The notes: generated by a model from the letters alone, not told the origin. A stretch of 44,199 nt of DNA from Shinella sp. WSJ-2 (GCF_003432075.1 NZ_QWBU01000021.1:1-44199); one strand, 5' to 3'. Counted from the stretch's first letter, positions 24,856 to 33,358 are shown. Translations and numbers: made by a program.

Positions 24856-25971
24856 CTAGAAGATTTCCGCCCGGTGCTCGAAGTCGGTCAGCACCTCACA
24901 GCCCGTTGCCGTCACCCTGAGCATGTATTCGAGCCGCACGCCGCCGATGTCGGGATCGAGTGCGGTCGGCTCGACCATGATCACCATATCCTCTTTCAGC
25001 GTCTCCCGTTCATAGGAAACGAGGCGTGGCCATTCATGCACGCCCGTGCCGATCGAGTGGCCGGAATGGTGGGCGTAGGAATAGCCGTGCCGGGTGATTG
25101 CCGCTTGCAGGCTGCGGTCGAGCGTGTCGATGGCGAGGCCCGGACGAACGGTTTCGATTGCCAGGTCCAATGCGGCGCGGGCGGCCCGGAAGAGTTTTTG
25201 GAAGCCGATGGAGGGGGCTCCGATCATTGCGGATGCGCAGCTGTCGCCCCAATAGCCCGCGACGCGCGGTGCGAGATCGCAGATCAGCGGATCGCCGGTT
25301 TCGAGGATACGGTTGCCGGGCCAGCCCATGAACTGCGCGGTGCGCTCCGGCCCGGAAATCAGGTCGCCAGTGACAGGCAGGCGTTCGCCTGCGCGGGTTT
25401 CCATGGCAAGCCGGATGGCTGCGAAAAGCTCGAGTTCGCTCAGGCCGGCGCGGGCTGCGGAATGGAAGGCCCTCTGCCCCGCGGACGCCGTCAAGGCCGC
25501 CTCGCGCAACAGCCCGATTTCTACCCCTGTCTTGATTGCGCGCTGGCGGCGGAAGGCCGATTCCAGGGAAACGATTGTGCTGCCTTCCAGCAGGGGAACA
25601 AGGGAGGCGGGCAGGGCATGCGGTTCCACCGCGATCCTTCCTCCGACCTTGAGGCGTTGCAGCAGCGCCCTTGCCTCGCCAATGTAGTTTGCCAGAATGT
25701 CGGTCGGTTCCTTGAAAGAAAAGCCGGTATAGGGGACGACGGCGTCGGCCCAGCTCCCGGTGCCAGCCTCGAGATTGGTGACGAGCAATCCGGTCTCGCC
25801 GTTCACGCCGACGATGCCGAGGCTCGGGCCGCCCGCGAAGGGCGAGGGGCCTGCCTCGATGCTCGAAATGTGACCAAGCGCATAGGCGACACCGTCCGGA
25901 CTGGTCAAGACACCCCAGTCCGCACCGCTCTCCTTGATCGCGGCGATGGTTTTAGCAAGCCGTTCGTCCAT
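24856..25971 (-). CDS. M24 family metallopeptidase-fold protein (creatinase/prolidase-like)
   Basis: 371 residues. A creatinase-type N-terminal domain (to about 140) precedes a pita-bread domain with all five metal ligands in order: Asp232, Asp243, His305 (HHSGHSIG), Glu334 (VEPTAL) and Glu348 (RLEYM). The complete set predicts a dinuclear metal hydrolase of the Xaa-Pro dipeptidase or aminopeptidase P kind, although some family members cleave C-N bonds in non-peptide substrates such as creatine. It is the last gene of the leftward importer operon, 10 bases after the permease, so it probably acts on the imported compound. This suggests the cargo contains an amide or similar bond. Confidence 0.82.
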   Translation of the reverse strand: MDERLAKTIAAIKESGADWGVLTSPDGVAYALGHISSIEAGPSPFAGGPSLGIVGVNGETGLLVTNLEAGTGSWADAVVPYTGFSFKEPTDILANYIGEARALLQRLKVGGRIAVEPHALPASLVPLLEGSTIVSLESAFRRQRAIKTGVEIGLLREAALTASAGQRAFHSAARAGLSELELFAAIRLAMETRAGERLPVTGDLISGPERTAQFMGWPGNRILETGDPLICDLAPRVAGYWGDSCASAMIGAPSIGFQKLFRAARAALDLAIETVRPGLAIDTLDRSLQAAITRHGYSYAHHSGHSIGTGVHEWPRLVSYERETLKEDMVIMVEPTALDPDIGGVRLEYMLRVTATGCEVLTDFEHRAEIF

Positions 25972-25981
25972 GGACCTCTCC

Positions 25982-26938
25982 TCAGATCAGGTTGCGGATA
26001 TGCTGGTCGCGGCCGTAGGCGGCGACCAGCAGGAGGATCAGCAGGCCGAGGGCGGACTGCACCAAGGCTTCCGAGAGGCCAAGGCCGATCAACAGCGTGC
26101 GCAACTCGACGAGCACGATGGCGCCCGCGACCGTGCCGACGAAGCCGCCGCGTCCGCCGATCAATGCCGTGCCGCCGATGACCACCGCCGAAACCGTCTG
26201 GAAGAGATAGGGCGTGCCGACCGTCGCGCTCGAAGATCCGGTGAAGCCGACCAGCAGGATGCCGGCGAGAGCGGCGAAGACGGCGCTGAGGGCAAACGTC
26301 GTCGTCCACATCGCAACGGGCCGCACAAGGGCGAGTTCCGCCGCCTTGAGGTTGGAGCCGAGCGCATAGAGGCGACGGCCATAGACCGTTCGGTGCAGCA
26401 CGAAGACGCAACCGAGCGTCAGCGCAACCGTGAAGGGGATCAGCCAGGGGAAGGGTAGCGGACCGATCGTTCCACCGAGCGAGACGAAGTCATTGACGAA
26501 GGGCGGCGCGGAACCGGTGGGAAGGCCGCGCGTCCAGAGCTGCACGGCGGCCTGCACCACCGTACCGACGCCGAGCGTGACGATCAGCGGATGGATCGAA
26601 AGACCGGCCGAAAGCGCACCGGACACCGAGCCGATGACGGCGGCGCAGGCGATGACGATGAGAAAGGCGGGCAAGGCCGGCATGCCGCTGCCGTAAAGGC
26701 TGGCGAAGACGACATTGGCAAAGCCGATGACGAAGGGGATGGAGAGGTCGATGCCGCCGAGGATCATCACGAGCGTCTGACCGAGGGCGGCAATCGCCAG
26801 CAGCGATGCCAGGATCAGCATGGCGCGGACGGAGAACATGCTGCTGAAGCCGGGAATGAGGACCGTGCCGAGCAGGAATACGATGACCACGCCGATGAAG
26901 GCGATCAGCGCGCGGTTGGAAAAGAGGGCGGTCTTCAT
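25982..26938 (-). CDS. ABC importer permease A (ribose-type, CUT2)
   Basis: 318 residues with about ten membrane helices. The conserved GGIDLSIPFVIGFANVVFAS block is near residue 60 and the cytoplasmic coupling loop reads YALGSNLKAAELALV. ATG 26938 overlaps the stop of permease B (ATGA). Together the two permeases would form a heterodimeric channel for the 398-residue binding protein. Confidence 0.87.
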   Translation of the reverse strand: MKTALFSNRALIAFIGVVIVFLLGTVLIPGFSSMFSVRAMLILASLLAIAALGQTLVMILGGIDLSIPFVIGFANVVFASLYGSGMPALPAFLIVIACAAVIGSVSGALSAGLSIHPLIVTLGVGTVVQAAVQLWTRGLPTGSAPPFVNDFVSLGGTIGPLPFPWLIPFTVALTLGCVFVLHRTVYGRRLYALGSNLKAAELALVRPVAMWTTTFALSAVFAALAGILLVGFTGSSSATVGTPYLFQTVSAVVIGGTALIGGRGGFVGTVAGAIVLVELRTLLIGLGLSEALVQSALGLLILLLVAAYGRDQHIRNLI

Positions 26939-27912
26939 CGGCTGGCCTTCCAGGTCTGGAACCGTGCTTTCAGCTTTTCGGAATTGAGGCAGACGGCGAG
27001 CACGAGCACGGTGCCATAGGCGGCCTGCAGCATGAAGGTGGAAACGTTGAAGGAGGTCAGGACGTTCTGCAGCAGGAAGATGTCCGCCGCGCCGATGAAG
27101 GCCGCCGTAAGCCCGCCGACACCGCCGGCGAGGCTGACGCCGCCAAGTGCGGCCGCCGCAATGGCAATCAGCGTATAGCCGGGGCCGATATTGGGGTCGC
27201 CCGAGCCGATGAGTGCGGTCAGCGCAAGGGCTGCAACAGCTGCGATCAGGCCGGAAAACACATAGGAGAAGAAGCGGACGGCGGGCACGTTGACGCCGGC
27301 GGTGAACGCCGCACGATCATCGCTGCCCACGGCCATCAGCAGTTCATAGAACGGCAGCCGCCTGAACAGCAGCCAGGCGACGATGACGGCGCCGACGGGC
27401 AGGAAGGACGCAGGACCGGCGAGCGCCGACAGCCATCCCGGCACGGTTCCCGAGGGAGCGGGCAGAATGGAGAGCGCGAGACCGCTGTAGATGAGATAGG
27501 TGGCAAGCGTGGCGACGATCGGCTGGATGCGCAGGATGGCGGCGAGCAGGCCGTTCAGGGCGCCGGAGGCAAGGCCGAGCAGAAGCGCGGCAGGCACGAT
27601 GATCCAGGGCGAGGTGAAGCCGAAATCGCCGATCATCACCTTCACGAGGATGACGTTGATGAGCCCCATCAGCGGCCCGACCGACACGTCGATGGAGCCG
27701 CGTCCAGCGAGGAAGGGCAGCGTCGTCGCCATGGTCGCGAGGATCATTGGGGCGGCGAGGCCGAGAACGGCCGGCCAGTTCGCCGGCGAAAACCGGGCGG
27801 GATTGAGGATGGCGTTGAACACGACGAGAACGAGGAAGAGGATCGCTGCAAGGGGTGTCTCGCTGCGGTCCCAGAAGCGCGGTTTGCGGAAGGTCATGGG
27901 ATCGGTGCTCAC
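26935..27912 (-). CDS. ABC importer permease B (ribose-type, CUT2)
   Basis: 325 residues with about ten membrane helices. It carries the RGSIDVSVGPLMGLINVILV block and the coupling segment MAVGSDDRAAFTAGVN. The start is a GTG at 27912 with AAGGAG 7 bases upstream, overlapping the stop of the ATPase C-half gene (GTGA); the internal ATG at 27897 has no such site. Use of a second, different permease matches the split ATPase in this operon. Confidence 0.86.
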   Translation of the reverse strand: MSTDPMTFRKPRFWDRSETPLAAILFLVLVVFNAILNPARFSPANWPAVLGLAAPMILATMATTLPFLAGRGSIDVSVGPLMGLINVILVKVMIGDFGFTSPWIIVPAALLLGLASGALNGLLAAILRIQPIVATLATYLIYSGLALSILPAPSGTVPGWLSALAGPASFLPVGAVIVAWLLFRRLPFYELLMAVGSDDRAAFTAGVNVPAVRFFSYVFSGLIAAVAALALTALIGSGDPNIGPGYTLIAIAAAALGGVSLAGGVGGLTAAFIGAADIFLLQNVLTSFNVSTFMLQAAYGTVLVLAVCLNSEKLKARFQTWKASR

Positions 27913-28670
27913 GCCGGCACTCCTTCCTGCCCGAACATGGCGGCCATGACGCGGTCCATCGACATGGAAGCACGGTCGAGAACGGTGTTGCATTCGAAAT
28001 CCCGGAAGATCGAGACCGTATCGCAGAGTTCGAGGATTTCCTCGATCTCGCTGGAGAGGATGACGAGGGCGATGCCGTTTTCGGCGGCGAGCTTGCGGAA
28101 GGCTTCGTAGAACTTCAGGCGAGTATTGAGATCGACGCCGCGGGTCGGGTCGTTGAGCAGCATGACGCGTGGCTTCAGCGCAAGCAGGCGCGCCAGCAGA
28201 ACCTTCTGCTGGTTTCCGCCGCTGAGTGCCGAAATCGGTGCATCGGCGGAGGGATAGCGGATCGACAGGAAGTCCGTGTAGGAGGCAAGCTCGTCCTTCA
28301 GGCGCTTGCGGTTGAGAATCCCGGCGAGCGAAAAACGCGGCATGGAGGGGATCGCGAAATTGTCCAGCACCGAGAGCACGGGGAAGATGCCCGTCGCGCG
28401 CCGGTCGCGCGGCAGATAGACGACGCCATGGCGCGCTGCCTCGTAATGGTCGCGGTAGCCGAGAGGGCCGCGCTCGGCCGTCACGACGGTGATCTTGCCC
28501 TCGCGGTATCGGCCAAAGCCGGCCAGCGCCAGCAGGAACTGTTCCTGCCCATGGCCTTCCAGACCGGCGACACCGGTGATTTCGCCGGCGCGGATGGCGC
28601 CCGACAATGGCGTCTTTCCGGGCGCCAGCACGAGGTTGTCATAACGCAGGAGGATGGTGTCGTCAGGCAT
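27909..28670 (-). CDS. ABC importer ATPase, C-terminal half of an RbsA-type protein as separate gene
   Basis: 253 residues corresponding to the second domain of RbsA/MglA-type tandem ATPases. The Walker A position is degenerate (GLEGHGQEQF, 36-45), as in normal C-halves, and the signature LSGGNQQ (149-155) is canonical. Walker B reads VMLLNDP (169-175): the usual Asp-Glu pair is Asn-Asp, so this half is unlikely to hydrolyse ATP at its own site. A GGAGG 9 bases before ATG 28670 and an 8-base overlap with the N-half gene show it is an independent, coupled gene rather than a frameshift of one gene. Confidence 0.84.
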   Translation of the reverse strand: MPDDTILLRYDNLVLAPGKTPLSGAIRAGEITGVAGLEGHGQEQFLLALAGFGRYREGKITVVTAERGPLGYRDHYEAARHGVVYLPRDRRATGIFPVLSVLDNFAIPSMPRFSLAGILNRKRLKDELASYTDFLSIRYPSADAPISALSGGNQQKVLLARLLALKPRVMLLNDPTRGVDLNTRLKFYEAFRKLAAENGIALVILSSEIEEILELCDTVSIFRDFECNTVLDRASMSMDRVMAAMFGQEGVPA

Positions 28671-29496
28671 GGATCGCCGCCTCCGGTGCCATCAGCTTCA
28701 GGAGCTTTTCAGCCGTGATGCCGTCCCGCTCGAGGGTTTCGACGATGCGCCCGCTTCTCAGCACCGTCACGCGGTCGGAAAGTCGGCGCACCTCTTCCAG
28801 CCGGTGCGAGATGAAAATGACAATGTTGCCGGCGGCGGCATAGTCCTCGATGGCGCTGAAGACGAGATCGCGGTCGGCATAGTCGAGCGCCGCCGTCGCC
28901 TCGTCGAGAAGCAGGATGGAGGGCAGTCGCACGAGCGCGCGGGCGAGAACGATGAGCTGCTGGCTGGCAAGCGGCAACTCGCCGGCCGGAGCCGAAAGCG
29001 GGATGGGGAAGCGCGAGATTTCGGCAAGTAGCGCCCTGGCGAGCGGCACGCGGGCCGATTTCGCGATCCGCCGCTTCAGCGGTCCGTCATAGCCGAGGAA
29101 GATGTTTTCGACGACAGTGCGGCGCGGCGCGATAAGCACCTCCTGGAAAACCGTGGAAAGGCCGAGATCGTGCATATCGCGCGGTGTGCGCGGGCTGATC
29201 ACGCGATCGCCGAGCGCAACGGTACCCTGGCTCTGCGATACGACGCCGGAGAGGATCTTGAGCATGGTGCTCTTGCCCGAACCGTTTTCGCCGAGGATCG
29301 TGTGGATGCCCGGTCGGAATCTCACGGACGCATCGCTCAGCGCGAGCGTTTCGCCATAACGTTTGGTCAGATGGCTGATCGTCAGCTCGACGCCGCTCTC
29401 CCGGTGGGACGCCGCCCCGCCGTTTTCGGTGACGACGCGATGGATGCGGGATGTCGCGACCGCCGGTCCGGGTTGCGGATGTATCGTAGCAAGCAT
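28663..29496 (-). CDS. ABC importer ATPase, N-terminal half of an RbsA-type protein as separate gene
   Basis: 277 residues equal to the first domain of RbsA-type proteins, with an extra 35-residue N-terminal extension. Walker A GENGSGKST is at 69-77, Q-loop Gln118, Walker B ILLLDEA at 194-200 with the catalytic Glu, and H-loop His231 (FISHRLEE). The signature position reads LPLASQQ (174-180) instead of LSGGQQ. Its intact Walker motifs would pair with the LSGGN signature of the C-half protein to make one active site. AAGG lies 9 bases before ATG 29496. Confidence 0.84.
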   Translation of the reverse strand: MLATIHPQPGPAVATSRIHRVVTENGGAASHRESGVELTISHLTKRYGETLALSDASVRFRPGIHTILGENGSGKSTMLKILSGVVSQSQGTVALGDRVISPRTPRDMHDLGLSTVFQEVLIAPRRTVVENIFLGYDGPLKRRIAKSARVPLARALLAEISRFPIPLSAPAGELPLASQQLIVLARALVRLPSILLLDEATAALDYADRDLVFSAIEDYAAAGNIVIFISHRLEEVRRLSDRVTVLRSGRIVETLERDGITAEKLLKLMAPEAAIHA

Positions 29497-29527
29497 GCAG
29501 GGCAGCCTTCTCGTTGCCGATCGCGAA

Positions 29528-29559
29528 GGGACCACCGCCGGATGTCCGGCGGTGGTCCC
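29528..29559 (-). terminator. Perfect 14-base-pair hairpin after the binding-protein gene
   Basis: GGGACCACCGCCGG (29528-29541) and CCGGCGGTGGTCCC (29546-29559) are perfectly complementary around an ATGT loop. It begins 11 bases past the binding-protein stop in the minus-strand transcript and about 30 bases before the next start. No T-run follows. A stem this strong would block 3' exonucleases and lower downstream expression, giving excess binding protein. Confidence 0.65.
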
Positions 29560-29570
29560 CATTCAGGCGG

Positions 29571-30767
29571 TTACTGCGCGCAGGAGGCCGGGATCTTGGC
29601 GAAATCGTAGAGCGGCGTTGCCTGGCCATTCGAGAAATAGCCGTTGAGCAGCTCTTCCGGGAAGGGATCCTGCGGCGGGATCGGGAAGATCGCGGCCGAA
29701 TCCGGCTTCATGCAGTCCTTGTACCAGGTCGGCAGATCGGCCTGCGTGATGGTCGGCATCGGCGCGATGATCGTGTTCACGATCGGCTTCTGGCCCTCGA
29801 TTATGCGAAGCGCGACGCGGAAGGCGTTCTGTGCTGCGACATGCGGCGAGACCTCGCCGCCGTAAAATTTGAAGCCGTCCTGGTTTTCATGCCAGAAACC
29901 GAGCGCATCGCCGGAGATCGAAGCCGCGATCAGCGGTAGGGGCCGGCCGGCCTGCTGGAAGGCTTCGGCGATGAAGCGCGCCTCGCTGCCGGTGGACCAG
30001 ACGGCATCGATTTGCTGCGGCGTCGTGGCGAGCGCCTGGAGAACGGCGGACTTCGTCGTGGTGCCCGTCCATTCGCCGCTCACCTTGCGGGCGATCGTCA
30101 GGTTGCCGCTTTCGGCAACGGCCTTGTCGAGGCCGGCATTTTCCTGCTGCACCAGCGGGTGGCCGGAAATGCCCTCGACCTGGAGGATCGTGCCGCCGTT
30201 CGGCAGCGCCTCGGCGATGCCCTTGCCCATCTGGTAGCCCCAGAGATTCTGGTTGTGCATGACGTTGATGGCCACGGGCGTCGTGACGGCGCCGGCCGAA
30301 GTGATGACCGGGATGCCGGCCTTCTGCGCGTCCTCTATGACCGCGTTCAGCGCCGTCGACGAGCCAGCGATCGTGGTGATGACCGAGCAGCCGCGTTCGA
30401 TGAAGGCGCGGATCTGCGAGATCTGCTGCGTGGCGTCGCCGTTGGAGTCGGAGACGATGAATTCGGAGACGTCGCCGGCTTCCTTGGCGCCGTTGACGAG
30501 GCGGGCGAGCTCATCGTTGAAGGTCACGCGCCAGGGATTGCCCATATAGGATTCCGAATGGCACCAGCGCCACGGCTTGGTCGGTGCCTTGAAATCGCCA
30601 AGCGCGGCCGGCGCCACGTCGACGGCTTCCGTGTAGAGCGCACGTACGTTTTCGGGCAGCGCCTGAAGCGCATCGGAGTGGAGATCCGCATGGGCGGGAA
30701 CTGCGGCAGTCGAGAGCAGCGCAGCGGCAAGCAGGCTCAGGCGAAAGCCTGACTGAAACGTCTTCAT
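29571..30767 (-). CDS. Periplasmic substrate-binding protein of ABC importer (ribose-type)
   Basis: 398 residues, about 80 longer than typical ribose-type binding proteins. A Sec signal peptide ends near AHA before DLHSD (about residue 27). The core shows RVTFNDELARLVNGAKEAGD, then VITTIAGSSTALNAVIEDAQ and IPVITSAGAVTTPVAINVMH typical of Peripla_BP_4. The C-terminal extension (from about 340) includes YKDCMKPDSAAIFPIPPQDP and a final Cys, and pairs of cysteines could form disulphides. GGAGG at good spacing precedes ATG 30767. First gene of the leftward operon, divergent from the CoA-transferase gene. Ligand unknown. Confidence 0.85.
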   Translation of the reverse strand: MKTFQSGFRLSLLAAALLSTAAVPAHADLHSDALQALPENVRALYTEAVDVAPAALGDFKAPTKPWRWCHSESYMGNPWRVTFNDELARLVNGAKEAGDVSEFIVSDSNGDATQQISQIRAFIERGCSVITTIAGSSTALNAVIEDAQKAGIPVITSAGAVTTPVAINVMHNQNLWGYQMGKGIAEALPNGGTILQVEGISGHPLVQQENAGLDKAVAESGNLTIARKVSGEWTGTTTKSAVLQALATTPQQIDAVWSTGSEARFIAEAFQQAGRPLPLIAASISGDALGFWHENQDGFKFYGGEVSPHVAAQNAFRVALRIIEGQKPIVNTIIAPMPTITQADLPTWYKDCMKPDSAAIFPIPPQDPFPEELLNGYFSNGQATPLYDFAKIPASCAQ

Positions 30768-30853
30768 TGATTTCCTCCTCCAGCGGCGCGTCCTTCGCTC
30801 CACCTTTACCAATGAATTATCTATTCATCGAATTCTGATTGGTCAACATCAAA

Positions 30854-30936
30854 GTTAGCGCTCATCTACCGTCCGATGATAATCGACATTATGGCCGATC
30901 GGCATATCTGTTCAATTCAAAAATAGTTAGCGCTCA
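30854..30936. promoter_or_regulatory. Two LacI-type operators in the shared divergent promoter
   Basis: GTTAGCGCTCA occurs at 30854-30864 and 30926-30936, 72 bases apart and in the same orientation. The core AGCGCT is palindromic, and the second copy extends to GTTAGCGCTCAC, a near-perfect 12-base palindrome, of the type bound by many LacI-family repressors. They lie between the divergent starts at 30767 and 31005, the second copy about 70 bases before the CoA-transferase ATG. The spacing would allow DNA looping by a tetramer. Confidence 0.7.
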
Positions 30937-31004
30937 CTCTGGACAGATCAAATTTATCCGATAAGTTCCCGCCAACTTGAAGGCTTGCAGGAGAGTGACC
31001 GCAT

Positions 31005-32198
31005 ATGGGTATTTTGTCTGGTATCAGGGTTCTGGATTGCTCCATCGCCATGGCGGGGCCTTTTGCGGCCCAGCGGCTTGGCGATCTGGGTGCCGACGTG
31101 GTCAAGGTCGAGCCGACGACCGGCGAATGGCAGCGTCATGTCGCTGCCGGCGGTGCCGGCGGCAACCGCGTCAACGTCTCGTTCCTCTCGCTCAACCGCA
31201 ACAAGCGCTCGCTCGCTGTCGACCTGAAATCGGAAGACGGCAAGAAGGTCCTGCTCGATCTCGTCAAAACGGCCGATGTCTTCCTGCAGAACTACCGTCC
31301 CGGCGTCGCAAAGCGCCTCGGCGTCGACTACGAGACGCTGTCGAAACTCAACCCGCGCCTCGTCTATGTGTCGATGTCGGGTTATGGTGAGGACGGCCCC
31401 TATGTGAACCGTCCGGGGCAGGATCTCGTTCTCCAGGGCATGTCCGGCGCCATGCTGTCGGCCGGCCGCGAGGGCGAGCCGCCGACGGCGGCAGGCCAGT
31501 ATCTCGTCGATGCGATCACCGCCTATACGGCCTTCGAAGGCGCGCTTGCCGCGCTCTTCCACCGCGAGCGGACCGGCGAGGGGCAGCTCGTTCAGGTCAA
31601 CATGCTGGATGCGATCACGACGATCCAGATGCAGGAATTGTCCGTCCATACGGTGGGCGGTAAGCCGCAGCAGCGCTCTGCCGAGCCGCATGCGCATGTC
31701 TATATCCGCGCGCCCTACGGTGCCTTCGCCACCAGCGACGGCTTCATCATCGTCGCCTTCCCGAAGCTGAAAACGCTGGGCGAAGTGATCGGCGAGGACA
31801 GTTTCCTGACCATGGACGACGAGGTGGATACCTGGACTCGGCGCGACGAGATCTTCGCCATGACCCGTGACCGGTTGAAAACGAAGACGTCGGCCGAATG
31901 GCTCGAACTGCTGCGCGCCGCCGACATCTGGTGCGGTCCCGTCTACGGCTATGCCGATCTCGTCGATGACGAGCAGATCAAGCACAACGGTACCTTCGTC
32001 GATTACGACCACCCGACGGAAGGCCGGGTCAAGACGCCGGGTTTCCCGATCAAGTTCTCGAAAACCCCGTCCAGTGTCGAGCGCGGTGCGCCCGTGACCG
32101 GCCAGCACACGCAGGAAATCCTGAAAGAGGCGGGCTACGACGACGCGACGATCGCCTCCCTCGTGGCCAATGGCGCCGTCGCCACGGGAACGATCTGA
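31005..32198 (+). CDS. Class III CoA-transferase (CaiB/BaiF family)
   Basis: 397 residues, full length for the family. It transfers CoA from a donor thioester to a carboxylic acid in the cytoplasm. The N-terminal block IRVLDCSIAMAGPFAAQRLG leads to DLGADVVKVEP and NRNKRSLAVDLKSEDG. Asp169 in GQYLVDAITAY aligns in my count with the catalytic aspartate of formyl-CoA transferase. AGGAG precedes ATG 31005. It heads the rightward operon, followed 2 bases later by the binding-protein-like gene and then an enoyl-CoA hydratase, so the imported compound or a breakdown product is probably activated as a CoA thioester. Confidence 0.87.
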   Translation: MGILSGIRVLDCSIAMAGPFAAQRLGDLGADVVKVEPTTGEWQRHVAAGGAGGNRVNVSFLSLNRNKRSLAVDLKSEDGKKVLLDLVKTADVFLQNYRPGVAKRLGVDYETLSKLNPRLVYVSMSGYGEDGPYVNRPGQDLVLQGMSGAMLSAGREGEPPTAAGQYLVDAITAYTAFEGALAALFHRERTGEGQLVQVNMLDAITTIQMQELSVHTVGGKPQQRSAEPHAHVYIRAPYGAFATSDGFIIVAFPKLKTLGEVIGEDSFLTMDDEVDTWTRRDEIFAMTRDRLKTKTSAEWLELLRAADIWCGPVYGYADLVDDEQIKHNGTFVDYDHPTEGRVKTPGFPIKFSKTPSSVERGAPVTGQHTQEILKEAGYDDATIASLVANGAVATGTI

Positions 32199-32200
32199 TC

Positions 32201-33349
32201 ATGGCGACGATCAAGGCACTGACCTGGGACCATCCGCGCGGCTTCAACGCACTTGCCGCCGCCGCCAGACGCGATGAGGTGATTGCGGCGGGTCTCGATG
32301 TTCAATGGGAAAAGCAGCCGCTCGAAGGGTTCGAGTCGCATCCGATCGCCGATCTCTGCGCGCGTTACGACCTTGTCGTGCTCGACCACCCTCATGTCGG
32401 CGAAGCGGTCGGCGGCGATTGCCTGCGGTCGCTGGAAAGCGTGTTCGGCGCCGATGTGGTCGAGCGATTGGCCGCCGAAAGCATCGGGCCTTCGCTGTCG
32501 AGCTATCGCTATGCCAGACAGCACTGGGCGCTGCCGTTGGATGCCGCAACGCAGGTCATGGCGCTTCGCGCCGATCTCGTACCAGGCGGGGCGCCGGAGA
32601 CATGGGCGGCGGTTGCCGACCTGTCCCGCCGCACGGGCAAGGTCGCGCTTTCGCTGGCGGGGCCGCATGCGGCCCTGAGCTTCCTCTCGATTGCCGCCGC
32701 CTATGGCGAGCCGCCGGCCGAAGCGGATCCGGATGTGCTTGTTTCAGCCGAGACCGGAACCCTGGTCTATGACCTGATGGCTGAACTGGCGTCGCTCAGC
32801 CCGCTCGTCGTCCGGGAGAAGAATCCGATCGGTATCCTCGGCCATATGGCGTCGTCCGACGACGTGGCGCTTTGCCCGCTCGTCTATGGCTATGTGAATT
32901 ATTCGGCCCCTGAAACGGGCAAGCCGGTAACGTTCGCAGATGCGCCGCGCCGCGTCGCGGGCGGTCGCCCCGGCTCCACGCTCGGCGGCACGGGCATCGG
33001 TATCTCGAAGCGTTGCGATCCCAGCCCGGAACTGAAGGCGCATCTGCTCTGGCTGATGAGCCGCGAGGCGCAGATCGATTTCATTCCCGTCCATGACGGC
33101 CAGCCCTCACGGCGTGAAGCCTGGTTCGACAATCGCGTGAACCGGCGCTGGAACGGTTTTTACCGGCAGACGGCAGAGACGATCGAGGCGGCTTACGTGC
33201 GCCCGCGCCATGACGGCTACATCGCCTTCCAGAGCAAGGCGTCCGCGCTGCTGCGCGACTCATTTGAAACGAAGGCTGCGGCTGCCGGTGTGCTGGCCCG
33301 GCTGCAGGACCTCTACCGTGCCCATAGGCGCGGCGGTGAGGAGCGATAG
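32201..33349 (+). CDS. Binding-protein-like protein lacking a signal peptide
   Basis: 382 residues starting MATIKALTWDHPRGFNALAA. The overall sequence resembles family 1 extracellular solute-binding proteins (MalE type): an early VQWEKQPLEGFE segment, a YDLVVLDHPHVGEAV loop, GIGISKRCDPSPELKAHLLW and a helical C-terminus. There is no hydrophobic signal or lipobox, so the protein should stay in the cytoplasm. It lies in the same operon between the CoA-transferase (2 bases) and enoyl-CoA hydratase (9 bases) genes, far from any permease of its own type. It may have become a cytoplasmic ligand carrier or enzyme subunit. Confidence is high that it is a gene, moderate on the fold. Confidence 0.75.
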   Translation: MATIKALTWDHPRGFNALAAAARRDEVIAAGLDVQWEKQPLEGFESHPIADLCARYDLVVLDHPHVGEAVGGDCLRSLESVFGADVVERLAAESIGPSLSSYRYARQHWALPLDAATQVMALRADLVPGGAPETWAAVADLSRRTGKVALSLAGPHAALSFLSIAAAYGEPPAEADPDVLVSAETGTLVYDLMAELASLSPLVVREKNPIGILGHMASSDDVALCPLVYGYVNYSAPETGKPVTFADAPRRVAGGRPGSTLGGTGIGISKRCDPSPELKAHLLWLMSREAQIDFIPVHDGQPSRREAWFDNRVNRRWNGFYRQTAETIEAAYVRPRHDGYIAFQSKASALLRDSFETKAAAAGVLARLQDLYRAHRRGGEER

Positions 33350-33358
33350 GAGGACGAC

